The notes under the pieces: generated by a model
What the model was told of the DNA's origin: nothing
Database searches by the model: none
The model's input: the letters and a program-made list of their open reading frames with translations, nothing else
Assembly: GCA_001592805.2 (NCBI GenBank)
Contig: CP051140.1
Span: 1,985,501-2,049,500, forward strand
From: Peltaster fructicola
Taxonomy: Eukaryota; Ascomycota; Dothideomycetes
Direction of reading: 5' to 3'
Length of the DNA stretch: 64,000 nt
Part shown: piece by piece, positions 1-10,429 of the stretch
How positions within the stretch are numbered: the stretch's first letter is position 1
How the letters are laid out: every line of letters starts with the position of its first letter
Program-made: the position numbers and the translations under genes

Positions 1-2
1 CT

Positions 3-134
3 TGGCGGGATATGTCAGTCAATCGTCCGATTGCAAATTTCAGCTTCGACATCATCTTGCGAACGATTTTCGGTCACGATCGACACGGCATCAAGAAGGT
101 GATGCTCGTCATCGGCGAGAAGAACATTGCATAG
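3..134 (+). CDS. C-terminal end of an unrecognised protein (5' partial)
   Basis: An open frame entered from outside the window runs 43 codons to a TAG at 132-134. It reads WRDMSVNRPIANFSF and continues to VMLVIGEKNIA, a composition typical of real coding sequence, whereas the longer frame over the same bases is rich in Arg/His/Ser and runs antisense into the next gene. It would be convergent with ECT1, whose stop lies about 250 bases further on. I do not recognise the family and assign no function. Only the last exon or part of it is visible. Confidence 0.45.
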   Translation, partial: WRDMSVNRPIANFSFDIILRTIFGHDRHGIKKVMLVIGEKNIA

Positions 135-385
135 CAGCTGTACTAGCTGCGTCTGTCGTTTGCGCAGTTAGCACAATGATCACACCTGCACTATCACAAG
201 ATATCGGCTCATTCGAAGACTCGGAGACTTCGACCTCATCACAGTCACGAGTTCAAATTGGTAGCCAAGAACAATCTGACCTTTTCTCACAACGTGTTGC
301 AGCATTCGAGCGTCTTCTAGGCGACCAGGACCATGCTGCGTCAAATTTTGATGAGAGACATCTACTCATGTGGAGCTACTTTGCC

Positions 386-1942
386 TCATGCTCCGAACTG
401 ACGTTCGATCTCTTTCAGCCTCTTCTCTCGTTCCAGCTTCTTGGCTTCTGCCTCCTTCTCGAGCTTCTCGCGTTGCCAGGCAGCCTCCTCGCCTACCACC
501 TTCATACCCTTCTTGCGTTGTCGTTCCTCGTACTGAATGCGATTGTCAAGGATCCTTTGCACAATCTGCTCAGTTGTCACGCCTTGAAATGCATGTGGTT
601 GTGTCTCGACGAATATGCCGAGCGATCGTGCATCGGCGTAGGTGTCGAGATTTGGTTTCGATGTGACTGATTTGGTGGAAGCCACAGAAGCTGTTGAGTC
701 TGTGCGAGCAGTCGCGGGTCTTCTCAGGACTGGGCTTGGTGGAAGCATTGGCATAGACGATGTGCTGCCGTGATACACGACATCTGGGTGTTGCTTGCCA
801 GCCTGCGTGACTGGTGGCAATGTGCTGAGGTAGGCCTTCGAAGGCGTATGTGGGGCGTTGAAGACGACCGTATGAATGTAGCGGCACTGTATGACACAGA
901 GTCCGCGCTCAACCATGTTCATGATCGGGTAATTGATGCCTTTGTGATAATTGATCGTTGTATCGTCATGAATGCCGGCAATGATATAGGCTGGCGGATA
1001 ATCTGATCCCGACTCTATGCGCTTGGCTTTTGCGTCTGGCGTGTACCAACCGCGTTCTTGAGCATGCTTGTCCTCGAGGTCGAATACTGTGTGCAGAAAG
1101 GCAATATGGCCCGAGGAGAACAAATCGAAGCCTCCATCTACGTAGACGATACGTTGTCCGGCCTTTGGCTCGACGCCTGTGACAAGAGGAGAGAAGACGC
1201 CTCGTCCTGCATCGGATTGTGATGGCGAACTGTCTTGGCGCACGCTGCTTCGTCTACGCTCGGGTCCACGGTGTCGAGGGGTGAAGCTGAATATCTGTAC
1301 TAGTGGATCTTTACCATTTGGTGCGGCTGCGTACTCGTGTAGTCGTCTCCGAGCGTCGGTACCACGAGCTATGCGTTCTTCCTCGCCGCCTTTGCCTTCT
1401 TTGCCGTCCAGCATCGCAAGCAGTGCATCGATGTGGTGTGTCTTTGTGCAGAGCAGCATTCTGCCCACTAGATCTGTCGTGCTGATTCCGGGTGTACGAG
1501 GTACAATCTTCATGCGATTTGCCTTCTTGACGAAACGATAGCAGTCCTCTCCATTTGCATCGCTCGTAATGTCGTCTCCATGCACAACATACTTACAGCC
1601 GTAGTGTGAAATCCAAGGGAGGGATGTCACATAAGGAGCATGAGGCACGCACAGCGTTGACCATCGACATGCTTCGATTGCTGCAGCTCTTTCGGCCAAG
1701 CTCATGACTGTAGGGCCCTTGTTCTTAGCGATAGCCTCGTCGCTGTGGAGTCCTACGTAGAGGCCTTCGCCAAGCCGTCTTGCTTGCAGCATCACGCCGG
1801 CATGGCCATGGTGAAAGAAGTCGAAGCAGCCGTCGATCCAGAGTCTGCCCTCCTCGATCGGAACGTCTTCTTGCGGTGCTATAGGCCAGTTGCCAGCAGA
1901 TGGAATAACACAGCCGACTTCTGGGTCAATATTCGGTGCCAT
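386..1942 (-). CDS. ECT1: Ethanolamine-phosphate cytidylyltransferase
   Basis: A single-exon gene of 518 residues. The enzyme makes CDP-ethanolamine from CTP and phosphoethanolamine, the rate-limiting step of the CDP-ethanolamine (Kennedy) branch of phosphatidylethanolamine synthesis, in the cytosol or at the ER face. Two cytidylyltransferase folds are visible: the first starts at about residue 34 with the nucleotide-binding HHGH motif (44-47) and carries RTPGIST (149-155); the second begins near residue 265 and reads SSGH (276-279), so its first histidine is replaced, as expected for a degenerate second domain. The linker (about 222-262) is Arg/Ser-rich and the C-terminus is a charged helix (EKEAEAKKLEREKRLKEIER). 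Slightly longer than many homologues because of these low-complexity parts. The ATG at 1942 precedes the first domain by about 30 residues. Confidence 0.93.
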   Translation of the reverse strand: MAPNIDPEVGCVIPSAGNWPIAPQEDVPIEEGRLWIDGCFDFFHHGHAGVMLQARRLGEGLYVGLHSDEAIAKNKGPTVMSLAERAAAIEACRWSTLCVPHAPYVTSLPWISHYGCKYVVHGDDITSDANGEDCYRFVKKANRMKIVPRTPGISTTDLVGRMLLCTKTHHIDALLAMLDGKEGKGGEEERIARGTDARRRLHEYAAAPNGKDPLVQIFSFTPRHRGPERRRSSVRQDSSPSQSDAGRGVFSPLVTGVEPKAGQRIVYVDGGFDLFSSGHIAFLHTVFDLEDKHAQERGWYTPDAKAKRIESGSDYPPAYIIAGIHDDTTINYHKGINYPIMNMVERGLCVIQCRYIHTVVFNAPHTPSKAYLSTLPPVTQAGKQHPDVVYHGSTSSMPMLPPSPVLRRPATARTDSTASVASTKSVTSKPNLDTYADARSLGIFVETQPHAFQGVTTEQIVQRILDNRIQYEERQRKKGMKVVGEEAAWQREKLEKEAEAKKLEREKRLKEIERQFGA

Positions 1943-2975
1943 TTCGAGGTTACTGCTGAGGTTGAGGGTCTATAGCATACTGTGAGGGATGTGGTGATGT
2001 AGCTGAGCGATATACAATGCGTGATTTTCAGACTCAGTTCATTGCCAGTGTAAACAATAAAGCACAGCGGTCAACTCAGTCGACCTTGGTTCGAAGAGTG
2101 GGGCAACCCAATCTGACAGGTCTTGCCTGATGTTCCTTCGTTAGCAAATGCTCACCTTTCATCACCATGCTCAGCATTGGTCAGATGTCGATCGAGCGAT
2201 ACACATACACACTCTATGCTACAACTACGCTGATATTGCCTTCGCCCAATGGTTGCTCCACCGTCGCTTCGAACACGCTCGCCGATGCTTCTGAGAGCCG
2301 CACAACCGTAGCAATCAGGAAATGCAGACAACAATGACGAAGAAGTCTACTATTGCACGTGCTACTGCATTTCAGATCATTCACGCCGGCTTGACTGATG
2401 CCCATATGGCCTTTACTGCGCATACAGCTGCACCGAAGCCCTGAGATTGTCTCGCTACTTCACGTCATCAAGCAGTTTGTCTGGTGTTGACAATGAAAAC
2501 TCGTGTAACATCTGTCAGAAGGAAGATGAATCACTCAGTCTCTGCGATCAGCAAGGGTGCCTGACGATTGTTCTTCTCTCGCTCGACTGATCTGATAGCG
2601 TGCTTTCGGTGGCAGGGTGGCAGCGTCCCAGCGTTCCGGTCCCTCGAATAGATGCTAACAGAGCGAGACATTTTCTGTATTGACCTTCCAGACGGTATTG
2701 TACACTGTCTCGCCATAGTCCCTAATGAGACCACAATCCAGATTCATGGACATCATGGTACGCCCCGAATGGTTCAGGCTTCATGCAACCGACACAGCAG
2801 ATCTCCAAGCCTCGTCGAAGGACTATAACCAATGTTGACCGATAAGGCTTATGTACGTTTAGTCAAGGATCGCACTATGCTGAAAGAGATGTTGAGATAA
2901 CCTGGGCCATGTCGCCTAGGTGGAGATTGTATGTAGATGGTGATGATCATGATGCTACCATCGTTTCGTTGAGAT
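1943..2975. other. Intergenic, 1.0 kb, ECT1 promoter side
   Basis: Upstream of ECT1 and downstream of the surface protein at 2976. Only short frames with no family resemblance. A CACGTG E-box core sits at 2356-2361, about 415 bases upstream of the ECT1 start; whether it is used is unknown. Confidence 0.5.
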
Positions 2976-3815
2976 CTAGCTCATCTCATAGGGTTGGCTG
3001 TGTCCGGCAAGTCTTTTCCCTTCCGGCTCTGCAACATGCTGGCCATGCACCTCCACGGTCGCAGGGACTTCCTTATGGTAGACAATTTGACCATACTCCG
3101 GTGGCGACAACGGTTTTGACGAACGTTTTCTCTTCCTCCAGAGTAGCACAGCGACGAGTGCTAGGAGTAGGACCCCGAGGGCAACGCCGACTCCAATGCC
3201 AGCGCTGGCACCAGCACTCAATCCACCGCTAGCAGTAGCAGCTATAACACTGGTTGCAGAACCAGTAGTGCTCGCTGTTGCTGTAGCTCCAGTCACGCTT
3301 CCAGCTGTGCCAGTGATAGACGCAGTGTTGACGCTACCGGTAGTGCTTTGTGCATGAGATGTAGCAGAGCTCGAGATGGTCGACGAGGCGCTTGCTGCAG
3401 TCGCCGAGTATGTGGCTGCAAGGAGTCTTTGATCGAAGGAGTAGACAAACGTAACAGAGTTGCCAGAACGAGTACCGTAGAACCAGAAGTGACAGTACAG
3501 CGTGCCTATCGGGGTGTTGGAGTCTGCCTTTCGAGTGAACTGATAGGTGAGCGGCGAGCCAGTTGTGTTAGCTGTATGGACCGCCCATTCCAACATCGCG
3601 CCTGTTTCATTCTGACAAGCGCTGCCAATGTATGGAGACTGCGTCGGTGGATCCCATTGTACTATCATCCAATCGCCGTAGAAAACTTGCACTGGCCCAT
3701 TGCTTGCGGGCTGCAGCAAGTCCGCCGTATAATTAGCTGGAGGTGGATATATCCAGACTTCAGGATCAGCCGTTGTCGCTGCAGCAGCTGCGGTTGCGGT
3801 AGTGCTGGATGCCAT
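2976..3815 (-). CDS. Single-pass membrane protein with Ser/Thr-rich stalk (Mid2/WSC-like layout)
   Basis: About 279 residues from the ATG at 3815. Order: an N-terminal globular part opening DPEVWIYPPPANYT with two cysteines and an aromatic pattern (about 15-130), a Ser/Thr/Ala-rich stalk (about 130-190) that would be O-glycosylated, a glycine-rich start and one hydrophobic membrane segment (GVALGVLLLALVAVLLW, about 205-225), an RKRKR stop-transfer and a short cytoplasmic tail. This is the layout of fungal cell-wall sensors and similar surface proteins, but no WSC cysteine pattern is present. The oddity is the missing signal peptide: translation from 3815 begins with an Ala/Thr string. A GTAAGA donor at about 3914 and an acceptor at about 3858 mark a possible upstream intron, but I could not find a convincing signal-peptide exon. 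Confidence 0.65.
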   Translation of the reverse strand: MASSTTATAAAAATTADPEVWIYPPPANYTADLLQPASNGPVQVFYGDWMIVQWDPPTQSPYIGSACQNETGAMLEWAVHTANTTGSPLTYQFTRKADSNTPIGTLYCHFWFYGTRSGNSVTFVYSFDQRLLAATYSATAASASSTISSSATSHAQSTTGSVNTASITGTAGSVTGATATASTTGSATSVIAATASGGLSAGASAGIGVGVALGVLLLALVAVLLWRKRKRSSKPLSPPEYGQIVYHKEVPATVEVHGQHVAEPEGKRLAGHSQPYEMS

Positions 3816-4428
3816 CAGTGGAGAGTGTTGATCATACAATGAAAGATGGTATGGAAGCTAAAGGGGAAACCGAAAGAAAGGCTGGACGATCTTATTATGA
3901 TCGCCGTCTTACCGAATATACAAAAGTGCTCGAGCGTCACATGAGGACTGCCAAATAAAAAGGAGTAATCGATGGGCAGACGGGTAGGAGTGAGTGATTG
4001 GCTTATGAAACGCCACTGCATATGAAGGTGCCCGGCGTTGGTGTTGACAAGAGACGGCAGGCTGTCGAGGACGCCCATGATGCTGTGGAACTTGAAGGCT
4101 CATCGTAAGGCTGCAATTGCCCTGGTCCTTGAATCTGAGCTAGACCTGGATGATCGTTGCGTCTGCCGGTTATCGGGGCCTTGCCGGAACCTGTGGAGGT
4201 TTGCCTGATATCACCATGCCACAATTGGGCTCATAGACTGAAGCGGCATGTAGTTACAGGTGTGGCGAGGCTATTGAAGAATATGTGATTGTGAGGGTCG
4301 CCTGGTGATGTTGGTTGTGACGAGCAAGCTGCAGCTTCGGGCAACTTCGCAGTGTTTCGAGCTTCGCCGGTCCACTTACGACTCTTCTTACTCGCGACAT
4401 TGTATAGCACTGTGCCCGGTCGCTTGCC
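3816..4428. other. Divergent intergenic region
   Basis: About 610 bases between the surface protein (minus) and MIC12 (plus), so it must hold both promoters. It probably also contains a 5' exon or leader of the minus-strand gene (possible intron about 3858-3914). No other coding signal seen. Confidence 0.5.
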
Positions 4429-4846
4429 ATGGGCTTCACCACAGGTCTGGTAGGTCGTATGCGCGGCAATAATATGCCAATTTGCTGATATTTTACAGCT
4501 GGGTGGCTTCACCCTGACCGCATCGATCGTCTACCTCAGTCTCACAGTCCACAACCAGACGCGATTACGACAATCAGCGCTACTCAACCAGCAAGCACAG
4601 CTCCTGAACTCGACCATCGATCCACAGCCAGTGCTTGCGCCTCAGCGACCCCGTGAAGTCAAAGCTGGCTTGGTCGAAACAGCAAAAGATATGTGGAATG
4701 CAGAGCTCGAGCGCGAGGTGCGAGTGATACAAGCCATTGACTGGCATAACGTGTGGAATCGCGTAGAAGAGAGCATCAGCTCAGCGTATCGTACAGCGTT
4801 TGAGAAGGGACGAGAGGCTGTACCAGATCCACCGAAGAAGAGCTGA
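4429..4846 (+). CDS. MIC12: MICOS complex subunit MIC12
   Basis: Two exons: 4429-4449 and 4499-4846, separated by a 49-nt intron (donor GTAGGT, acceptor TTTTACAG). The first exon codes only MGFTTGL and joins to LGGFTLTASIVYLSLTV, giving a 122-residue protein with one N-terminal membrane segment (about 5-25), then a helix-rich part ending in DPPKKS. The opening glycine-rich MGFTTGLLGGFTL, the segment KDMWNAELEREVR and IDWHNVWNRVEE are characteristic of fungal MIC12 (formerly AIM5/FMP51). It resides in the mitochondrial inner membrane and links the MIC60 and MIC10 subcomplexes at crista junctions. Convergent with the R3H gene. Confidence 0.85.
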
Positions 4847-5257
4847 AAGAATGACCTCGATCGGACAAGCAGCGCAGATGTATAATGGGACCGCCTTGCT
4901 GGACAGAATATGACCAGCAACGAGTGCTGAGCCATGCGCCAGCATAAGGAGCATGAAGAGCTGCTGGCAGATGCCAATGTGTTCAGCTCATAGAGGGCCT
5001 CAACAAGAGCTCAATACCTCTGGAAGGCTAGAGCCAAAGGAGTGTATATAACATTGATCATAGAGCATAGATAGAACGAGTAAGCGATCATGTCATTAGT
5101 TTCATTCCTGCATGCCTGGATTATACACTTTTCATGAGCTTTCGTATCCACAGATGATGTACAAACGGCGTGTCTGGGCCATCGAACTCGCTGAACTCGC
5201 ATATTACACTACCGGCATTCGTTCTGGCTAGGCAGAAGGATATCGTGAACTCCTCGA
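4847..5257. other. Convergent 3' region
   Basis: About 410 bases between the stops of MIC12 and the R3H/SUZ gene; it should carry both 3' ends. No coding signal beyond antisense shadows. Confidence 0.5.
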
Positions 5258-7504
5258 TCACACCCCTCCGCCAGCTGGCATTGAGCCAAAGCTTGGTAGA
5301 TTAAATCCAGACTGTGCAGACCTTTGAGGGGTCTTCTCGGCATCTTGCTTCCCGGCTGAAGGAGGTGGTTTTGCAGGCAGCGATGCTGGCGTTCCCCATT
5401 TTGCGATCGTGCTCTCACTCGGTTGCATCGCGTTGGTCCCTTTCGGCGTTCTGTCTGCGTCGAACGACATCCGCTGAGTGGCCGTCGGCTTAGGAGGCAG
5501 CGACACTGCTGGCGGCGCTTGCGACGGGAAGACAGGCTGCGGAAGAGGATGTGTCATTGAGTGCGTAGGCATTCTGGAACTGATGGAACCTGGCGAGACA
5601 ATACCTGGAGAGTTAATTTGTGCGCCTTGAGTTTGTGTGGACAATTGCCGCTCTAGACCAACTGGCGAAGCAACATTCGGTCCAGACATGGTGCGCTGGG
5701 GCAGAAAAGGCCTGGTAGCAAGCGTGGGAATGAAGGTCTGACTCTGTGGATTGAAGTGACGACTTTTGTAGCTTCCAGGTAGCGGATGCTCCAGTGCATT
5801 TGGAGGTCGGCCTAATGCCTGACTTGGCAGCTGTCCGTATGCGTAGGTCGGTTGGCTTGCAGATGATGATGGCCTGTCGGCATATGGGCTGAAAGCGCCT
5901 GATGGTGAGAAGTGTCCGTTGCCTGGCAGAGCACTTTGTGGCCAGCCATACTGATATGGACTTGCGGACTGGAAGGGCGGCTGACCATATGGCGAATGAG
6001 TCGCACTGTACGCTGTTGGTGTCTGCTGGAACGACATTGACCGATCGAATTCGTGCGCAAGATCAAAAGTTGCAGCTGGAGATTGTGTCCAGTTTGTGCT
6101 ACCATCCTGCGCTGGCGGACCCCAATACTGCCCTTGAGCAGGTGGCGCATACTGTGGATAGCCAGCGACCTGAGGATAAGGCTGTGAGAACTGAGGCTGA
6201 GCTCCACTCCCGATGTACGACTGATAGCCACTTTGTGGTTGTGGTTGTGCAAAGAACGAGTTGTACGACGAACGAGCCTCAAAATCGTCATCACTGTAAT
6301 CTCTTTTGCCCTTCTTGACTTTCTTGCCGGTCGTTGAGCTAGGCCTTGATTCATCCTTAGTTGTGTCGCTGGTGTCTTCTGGTTTGGCAGAGCCTAAGAT
6401 GCGAAGTCGAGCAGCTTCATATCTGGCTTCTCGCTCCTGGAGGCTGAGAGGTCTTGCGTCACCCTCAATGCTTTCACCAGCTTCAGAAGTGCTTTTAGAC
6501 GGCATACCAGATCCATTGGCAATGGCTGGTCCGGTAGCATCCATACCACGTCTCAATATCGTCATCTGCAGGTTTGGTGGCGGCGTACTTGCTGCTGTGG
6601 ATGGTGTTATGACGCCCGTGAGCGGACGCGGGATTCTGCATGCTGCAGTCTTGAACAGACGTACAGCAGAGTTTGAGTCGTCAACAGAGTGACCAAGCAT
6701 GTAATAGTCAGCAATCTTGTGGGCCAGCATACGATAGAACGAGTTGCATTGCGGCAACACCAAAGATGGCTCCTTAGCATCCTTGACAAAGTCAATGACA
6801 TCCTGCTCAAGCTTGAGTACCCAGATCCTGTCCCGTGGATTCTCCAATGCTTCCAAGAGTTTGACATCAGGCAAGCTTTCGTACAACTCGCCTGGGATCT
6901 GATGCACGAGCCCAGGTAGTGGTACATGATTGCTCGCTGGTACGTAAAGCACTCCTTGTGCTGGAGCTCCGTCTTGGTTGACGCCAACGGCCGTAGACCT
7001 TCGAAGTGGATCGATCGCTGAGATCTCATTCAATTGCTCTCTGAATGCGCGAACGTCTTCGTTTGATCCGTTGCTAGAGTCGATTGGGTCGATGTTCTGT
7101 CCCTGAAGTTCTTCCTCTTCCTCTGCTGTCGCTGCTGCTACTATGCTTGCGCTGTCATCCGGACGGAGCGACTCTTTCTCGTCCATTGCAAACGTGACTA
7201 CGGATGCAGTGCTTTTGCCGCCAAGGCTCGGTGACTTACTCTCCAGAGATGATGCCAGTGTGCTATCCGTAGTCAAATGTGACCCGTTCTCGAGCGTTGC
7301 CATCTCATGAAACTGTACAGTAGACTTAGTGCCATGCTCTTTCTCGAAAAATGGAATAGTAGTGCTCGCAGCGTGCTGGGCGCGATTCGTTTGCTGTTCG
7401 GCACGAACTATAGCCTTGCCCATATCTTTACTACTTGCTTCCTTCAAGCCTGCTTTAGCCGGTGACATTATTGCGCTGTCGAGGCTCACGTCGAGCGACG
7501 TCAT
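5258..7504 (-). CDS. R3H and SUZ domain RNA-binding protein (RBS1/R3HDM-like)
   Basis: 748 residues in one exon. After about 215 residues of low-complexity N-terminus comes an R3H domain at about 220-290 (ENPRDRIWVLKLEQDVIDF, then SFYRMLAHKIADYYMLGH, the expected Arg and His spacing), followed by a SUZ-like stretch near 350-370 (REARYEAARLRILG). The remaining half is a long disordered region rich in Pro, Gln, Ser and Tyr (PQPQSGYQSYIGSGAQPQ and similar). The combination R3H + SUZ + Q/P-rich tail is that of yeast Rbs1 and animal R3HDM/ARPP21, cytoplasmic mRNA-binding proteins. Which mRNAs it binds cannot be read from sequence. Shares a short upstream region with the divergent RS-rich gene. Confidence 0.8.
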   Translation of the reverse strand: MTSLDVSLDSAIMSPAKAGLKEASSKDMGKAIVRAEQQTNRAQHAASTTIPFFEKEHGTKSTVQFHEMATLENGSHLTTDSTLASSLESKSPSLGGKSTASVVTFAMDEKESLRPDDSASIVAAATAEEEEELQGQNIDPIDSSNGSNEDVRAFREQLNEISAIDPLRRSTAVGVNQDGAPAQGVLYVPASNHVPLPGLVHQIPGELYESLPDVKLLEALENPRDRIWVLKLEQDVIDFVKDAKEPSLVLPQCNSFYRMLAHKIADYYMLGHSVDDSNSAVRLFKTAACRIPRPLTGVITPSTAASTPPPNLQMTILRRGMDATGPAIANGSGMPSKSTSEAGESIEGDARPLSLQEREARYEAARLRILGSAKPEDTSDTTKDESRPSSTTGKKVKKGKRDYSDDDFEARSSYNSFFAQPQPQSGYQSYIGSGAQPQFSQPYPQVAGYPQYAPPAQGQYWGPPAQDGSTNWTQSPAATFDLAHEFDRSMSFQQTPTAYSATHSPYGQPPFQSASPYQYGWPQSALPGNGHFSPSGAFSPYADRPSSSASQPTYAYGQLPSQALGRPPNALEHPLPGSYKSRHFNPQSQTFIPTLATRPFLPQRTMSGPNVASPVGLERQLSTQTQGAQINSPGIVSPGSISSRMPTHSMTHPLPQPVFPSQAPPAVSLPPKPTATQRMSFDADRTPKGTNAMQPSESTIAKWGTPASLPAKPPPSAGKQDAEKTPQRSAQSGFNLPSFGSMPAGGGV

Positions 7505-7859
7505 GCTGCTGGCGGAGTATGCAATGTTCTGTAGTGTGGTAAGCTTCTTCTGAGCCGCTGATTCCTATGTGTGCAGGCAAGGTTATAGCCTGCCTGTGGT
7601 CGATTGTTGCAGATGTCTGTGAGACAAGAGTCGATCGAATAGTTGATCAGGAAACTGGCGGCTCAAGGAAGTTCGTTGACTCCAGGGTAAGAGGTGCGAT
7701 CATGGCGCTGTAGAGCACATGAAGACAACGTTGCCTGTAGCTAGACGATGGTTGTGAGAGCTTTCGTAGGGTTGGTAGTAACTGCTTCGGATCCGCAGTC
7801 GTCTGATACTGCAGCGGAAATGCTTGCCTCGCGTTCAAGGTCGAAAGCAGCAGTGTTGA

Positions 7860-8918
7860 GGCAGTGGTTCGAAGGAGAATGTCATAGCATATGGAGTCCA
7901 ACAATTCCTACAGCAAGAGCTAGAACGCGCCAAGCAAAGCCACGAGTGGTACGGCCCGCAAGCTTATTTCCGTAGGTGCATCACTCATGTGTCCGTATGT
8001 CAACCTGTACATCACAAAGATCACGAATCAACCAACAGCTCGAATACAGTCTGTCCGAGCAGAGGAAGACAACGTATCCGAGCTTGGGGGGTGATCACTA
8101 CCAGCAATATGCTGAAGCGCGCTGGCGCTTCGAAAGCAGCGCCTTCAACACAATGCCAAGTACGTACGATGGATAGACAGAAGTGAGGTAAGTGCTGACA
8201 TCGAGACAGAAATGTCTGAAAAGAGGTACGATAGGCCTGTCGACGAGACTCGATCGCTCCTGCTGACTTGTTTCGAGGACATTACAGCTATGAGTGAGCC
8301 ATTGATGAATGCCCACATGTAGAACGACACTGAACGTGCTTACAGATGTACTGGATCTCAGCAGGATCGGCCATATGCATCTCGTCCCTCGCGGACACAA
8401 CAATTGCTGAATCCAAAGCTCGCTCCAAAGCTATCAAATGCTAAGCTCGTGGAGCTTGTTCCTAGGTAATAAGCACTGATTCGTGCTACTGAGCTCAGTC
8501 TTGTTAACGCTCTGGCAGCATACCAGATTTGAAGAAGGAGGAATGGCAAGAGAAGGTCGTGCGAAGCAAAGCACCGTCTGTGTCAAGCTCAGACAGCGTG
8601 GCAACCATCTCAACTAGCCCTTCGCGCTCGCCTACGCCACCCAGGCGTGCTGTGAATCGACCAAGGATCTCACGAAGCGACAGCCCGAAGCACTCGTCCA
8701 GCAGAGAACGCTCGCAGGAGGTCAGATCTCGCCGGCGATCCCCATCACCACGCCAGACTTATCGGCGAGCAGATAAGATCGACCGAGACAGATCACGCAG
8801 TCCATACCGCAGCGACAGGCAAGAAGGGCACAAGTCCGCCATTCGGGATACGCTGCAGCCGTCGTCGTCACGACAGAGGAGTCTTAGCCCGTATAGCAAG
8901 AGACAAGCGCTGCGCTGA
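7860..8918 (+). CDS. Unrecognised RS-rich spliced protein (5' end unresolved)
   Basis: Exons that join in frame: an exon ending at 7975 (frame open from 7860), a second starting at 8020 or 8050 and ending at 8159, a 16-nt exon 8210-8225, 8346-8465 and 8519-8918. The product contains QQFLQQELERAKQSHEWYGP, then SLGGDHYQQYAEARWRF, MPKMSEKRCTG, a segment SNAKLVELVPSIPDLKKEEW across the last intron, and an Arg/Ser-rich tail (RSRRRSPSPRQTYRR) ending ALR. The tail suggests a nuclear, splicing-related protein, but I do not recognise the conserved N-terminal half. The first exon and start codon are not established; a second frame from 7748 splices equally well at the stronger GTAGGT donor at 7972. Acceptors at 8019 and 8049 both keep the frame. 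Confidence 0.6.
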
Positions 8919-10429
8919 AGTTCGCGATGCACGATGCACAAGCATCTAGTGCCACTACGCGTACGCTCTACGCCAGGTTCCTCCGAGGCCAAATTCCTTC
9001 GAGGCAGTTTGACTGATACAAGTTCCACCCCCACACACATTTTCATACACCAACGTCCCTCGACGAAGATTCGATCTGTCTGGCTGACACAAGTTCCACC
9101 ATGCGCACATTCATGCCTCAGTCCGTGTCAGCGGAGATTCTATCTGTCCATGTCATGATTTATCGGATGTGTCATTTGCAGCCAAAGGCATGCACAAAAC
9201 CACAACATGTATTACAGCTGTCTCAGGACTCGGACCAAATTAGTGACTTCACGCATCAATTCGGTCCATGAGCGACAACGGATGGTCATGCAATCTCACG
9301 GAATTCATGGTTGGACGCGACTCCACAGTCCATGCTATAGTAATTGTCAATGGGCTAAGTTGTGGTAGTGGAGAGAGTCTACGCAGAAGCCAGCGCCAAT
9401 GTGTCGACACAACAAAAAGGAGACTATCCTCACACCTGCGCGGAGCAGCAGCAGGCCACGAATATAACGGGCTCAACAGCAGAAGTCACAAAGCTTGACC
9501 TGCTCACCCTCGCTACCTTGCATGCATGCGGCCGACACCGTCATGCAAGAGTTTGTTGCGTGTGATGCACGACGTAGCGTTAGCACAGCGATCGCTGCAA
9601 GACATTGGCCTCGACTTAGCCACTATAGAAATCCAATGCACGATTCTCAATGGTATCAAAGCTGATCGGCTCAACCACATTTTCCTTCAGGTCTGCCGAG
9701 CGATCGCGACCACATCCCGCGGATACCAGGCATTGTATACTTGGCATCCATGGAATGCTGTCGGTTGTCACCAGCAAGTAACCCCTCTATGCAGGTAAGC
9801 AGTCTGAGCCTTAGAAATTGTGATAGCAATGCCTTGGAGCAGCTTCGAAAGAGAGTTGACCGCGAGGAGACTGTGACTGAAAAGGGCTTCTACAAGACCC
9901 GGCGATGCCATACAAACCACGATTCAAAGCAGAAGCATGTGGAGTGCTCGAAACCCGCGAACAGTCACTATTCGAACCTGTGTGATACTGACCTAGCATG
10001 ACATGGCTCGTGTGTTTTAGTAAAGTGTTATCGCTGCGCCGTACCAATGGATAGTGGTCTTGTGCTCTCCTTCCACTTTCGAGGTCACGGCACTCGTAAG
10101 CTGCTATGCCTGCGTTGGGTTTAGCTCAATGGTCGTGGCAGGGGACGGCTGCTGCATTCGAAAGAATTTCCTGCTGCGCATATCATCATAACCGTTGGTA
10201 GAACTGCTCTAATCGCAGATCAATCACGCCCCTCTTGAGCCGCTTGCTTGCTTGCAAACACATATTTCCAGGCACGACGCTTCCGTACATACCTGACGCT
10301 TCACATATCTGGCATTCTCGACACCATTGATCCTAATCTCGGTACTGCGTATAGATAACATCGCTAAGGTCCGAACGATGTCCACTTGACACTAAACCTG
10401 TCACTACTTTGTTGCTATTCGCTGCTAAT
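8919..10429. other. Intergenic, 1.5 kb, VTC5-like promoter side
   Basis: Between the RS-rich gene and the SPX gene, both on the plus strand. It holds one imperfect tandem duplication (annotated separately) and otherwise only short frames with no recognised homology, the longest being about 90 codons at 9526-9798. Confidence 0.5.
9011..9152. repeat. Two-copy imperfect tandem repeat, 71-bp unit
   Basis: The block starting GACTGATACAAGTTCCACC at 9011 recurs as GGCTGACACAAGTTCCACC at 9082, exactly 71 bases later. Both copies go on to a CACACA/GCACAT stretch and end with GATTCGATCTGTC or GATTCTATCTGTC. Identity by eye is roughly three quarters. No coding capacity; probably an old local duplication. 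Confidence 0.65.

Noticed and set aside
2-670. A 222-codon plus-strand frame at the left edge
   Set aside because: Most of it lies antisense to the 3' end of ECT1 and its composition is poor; a different frame (3-134) looks like the real gene end.
9526-9798. 90-codon plus-strand frame
   Set aside because: No homology pattern, unclear start, no splice partners.
10123-10180. tRNA-like A box (TTAGCTCAATGG)
   Set aside because: No matching B box (GGTTCGA) or acceptor stem at the right distance; the following GCATTCGAAAG does not form a T arm.
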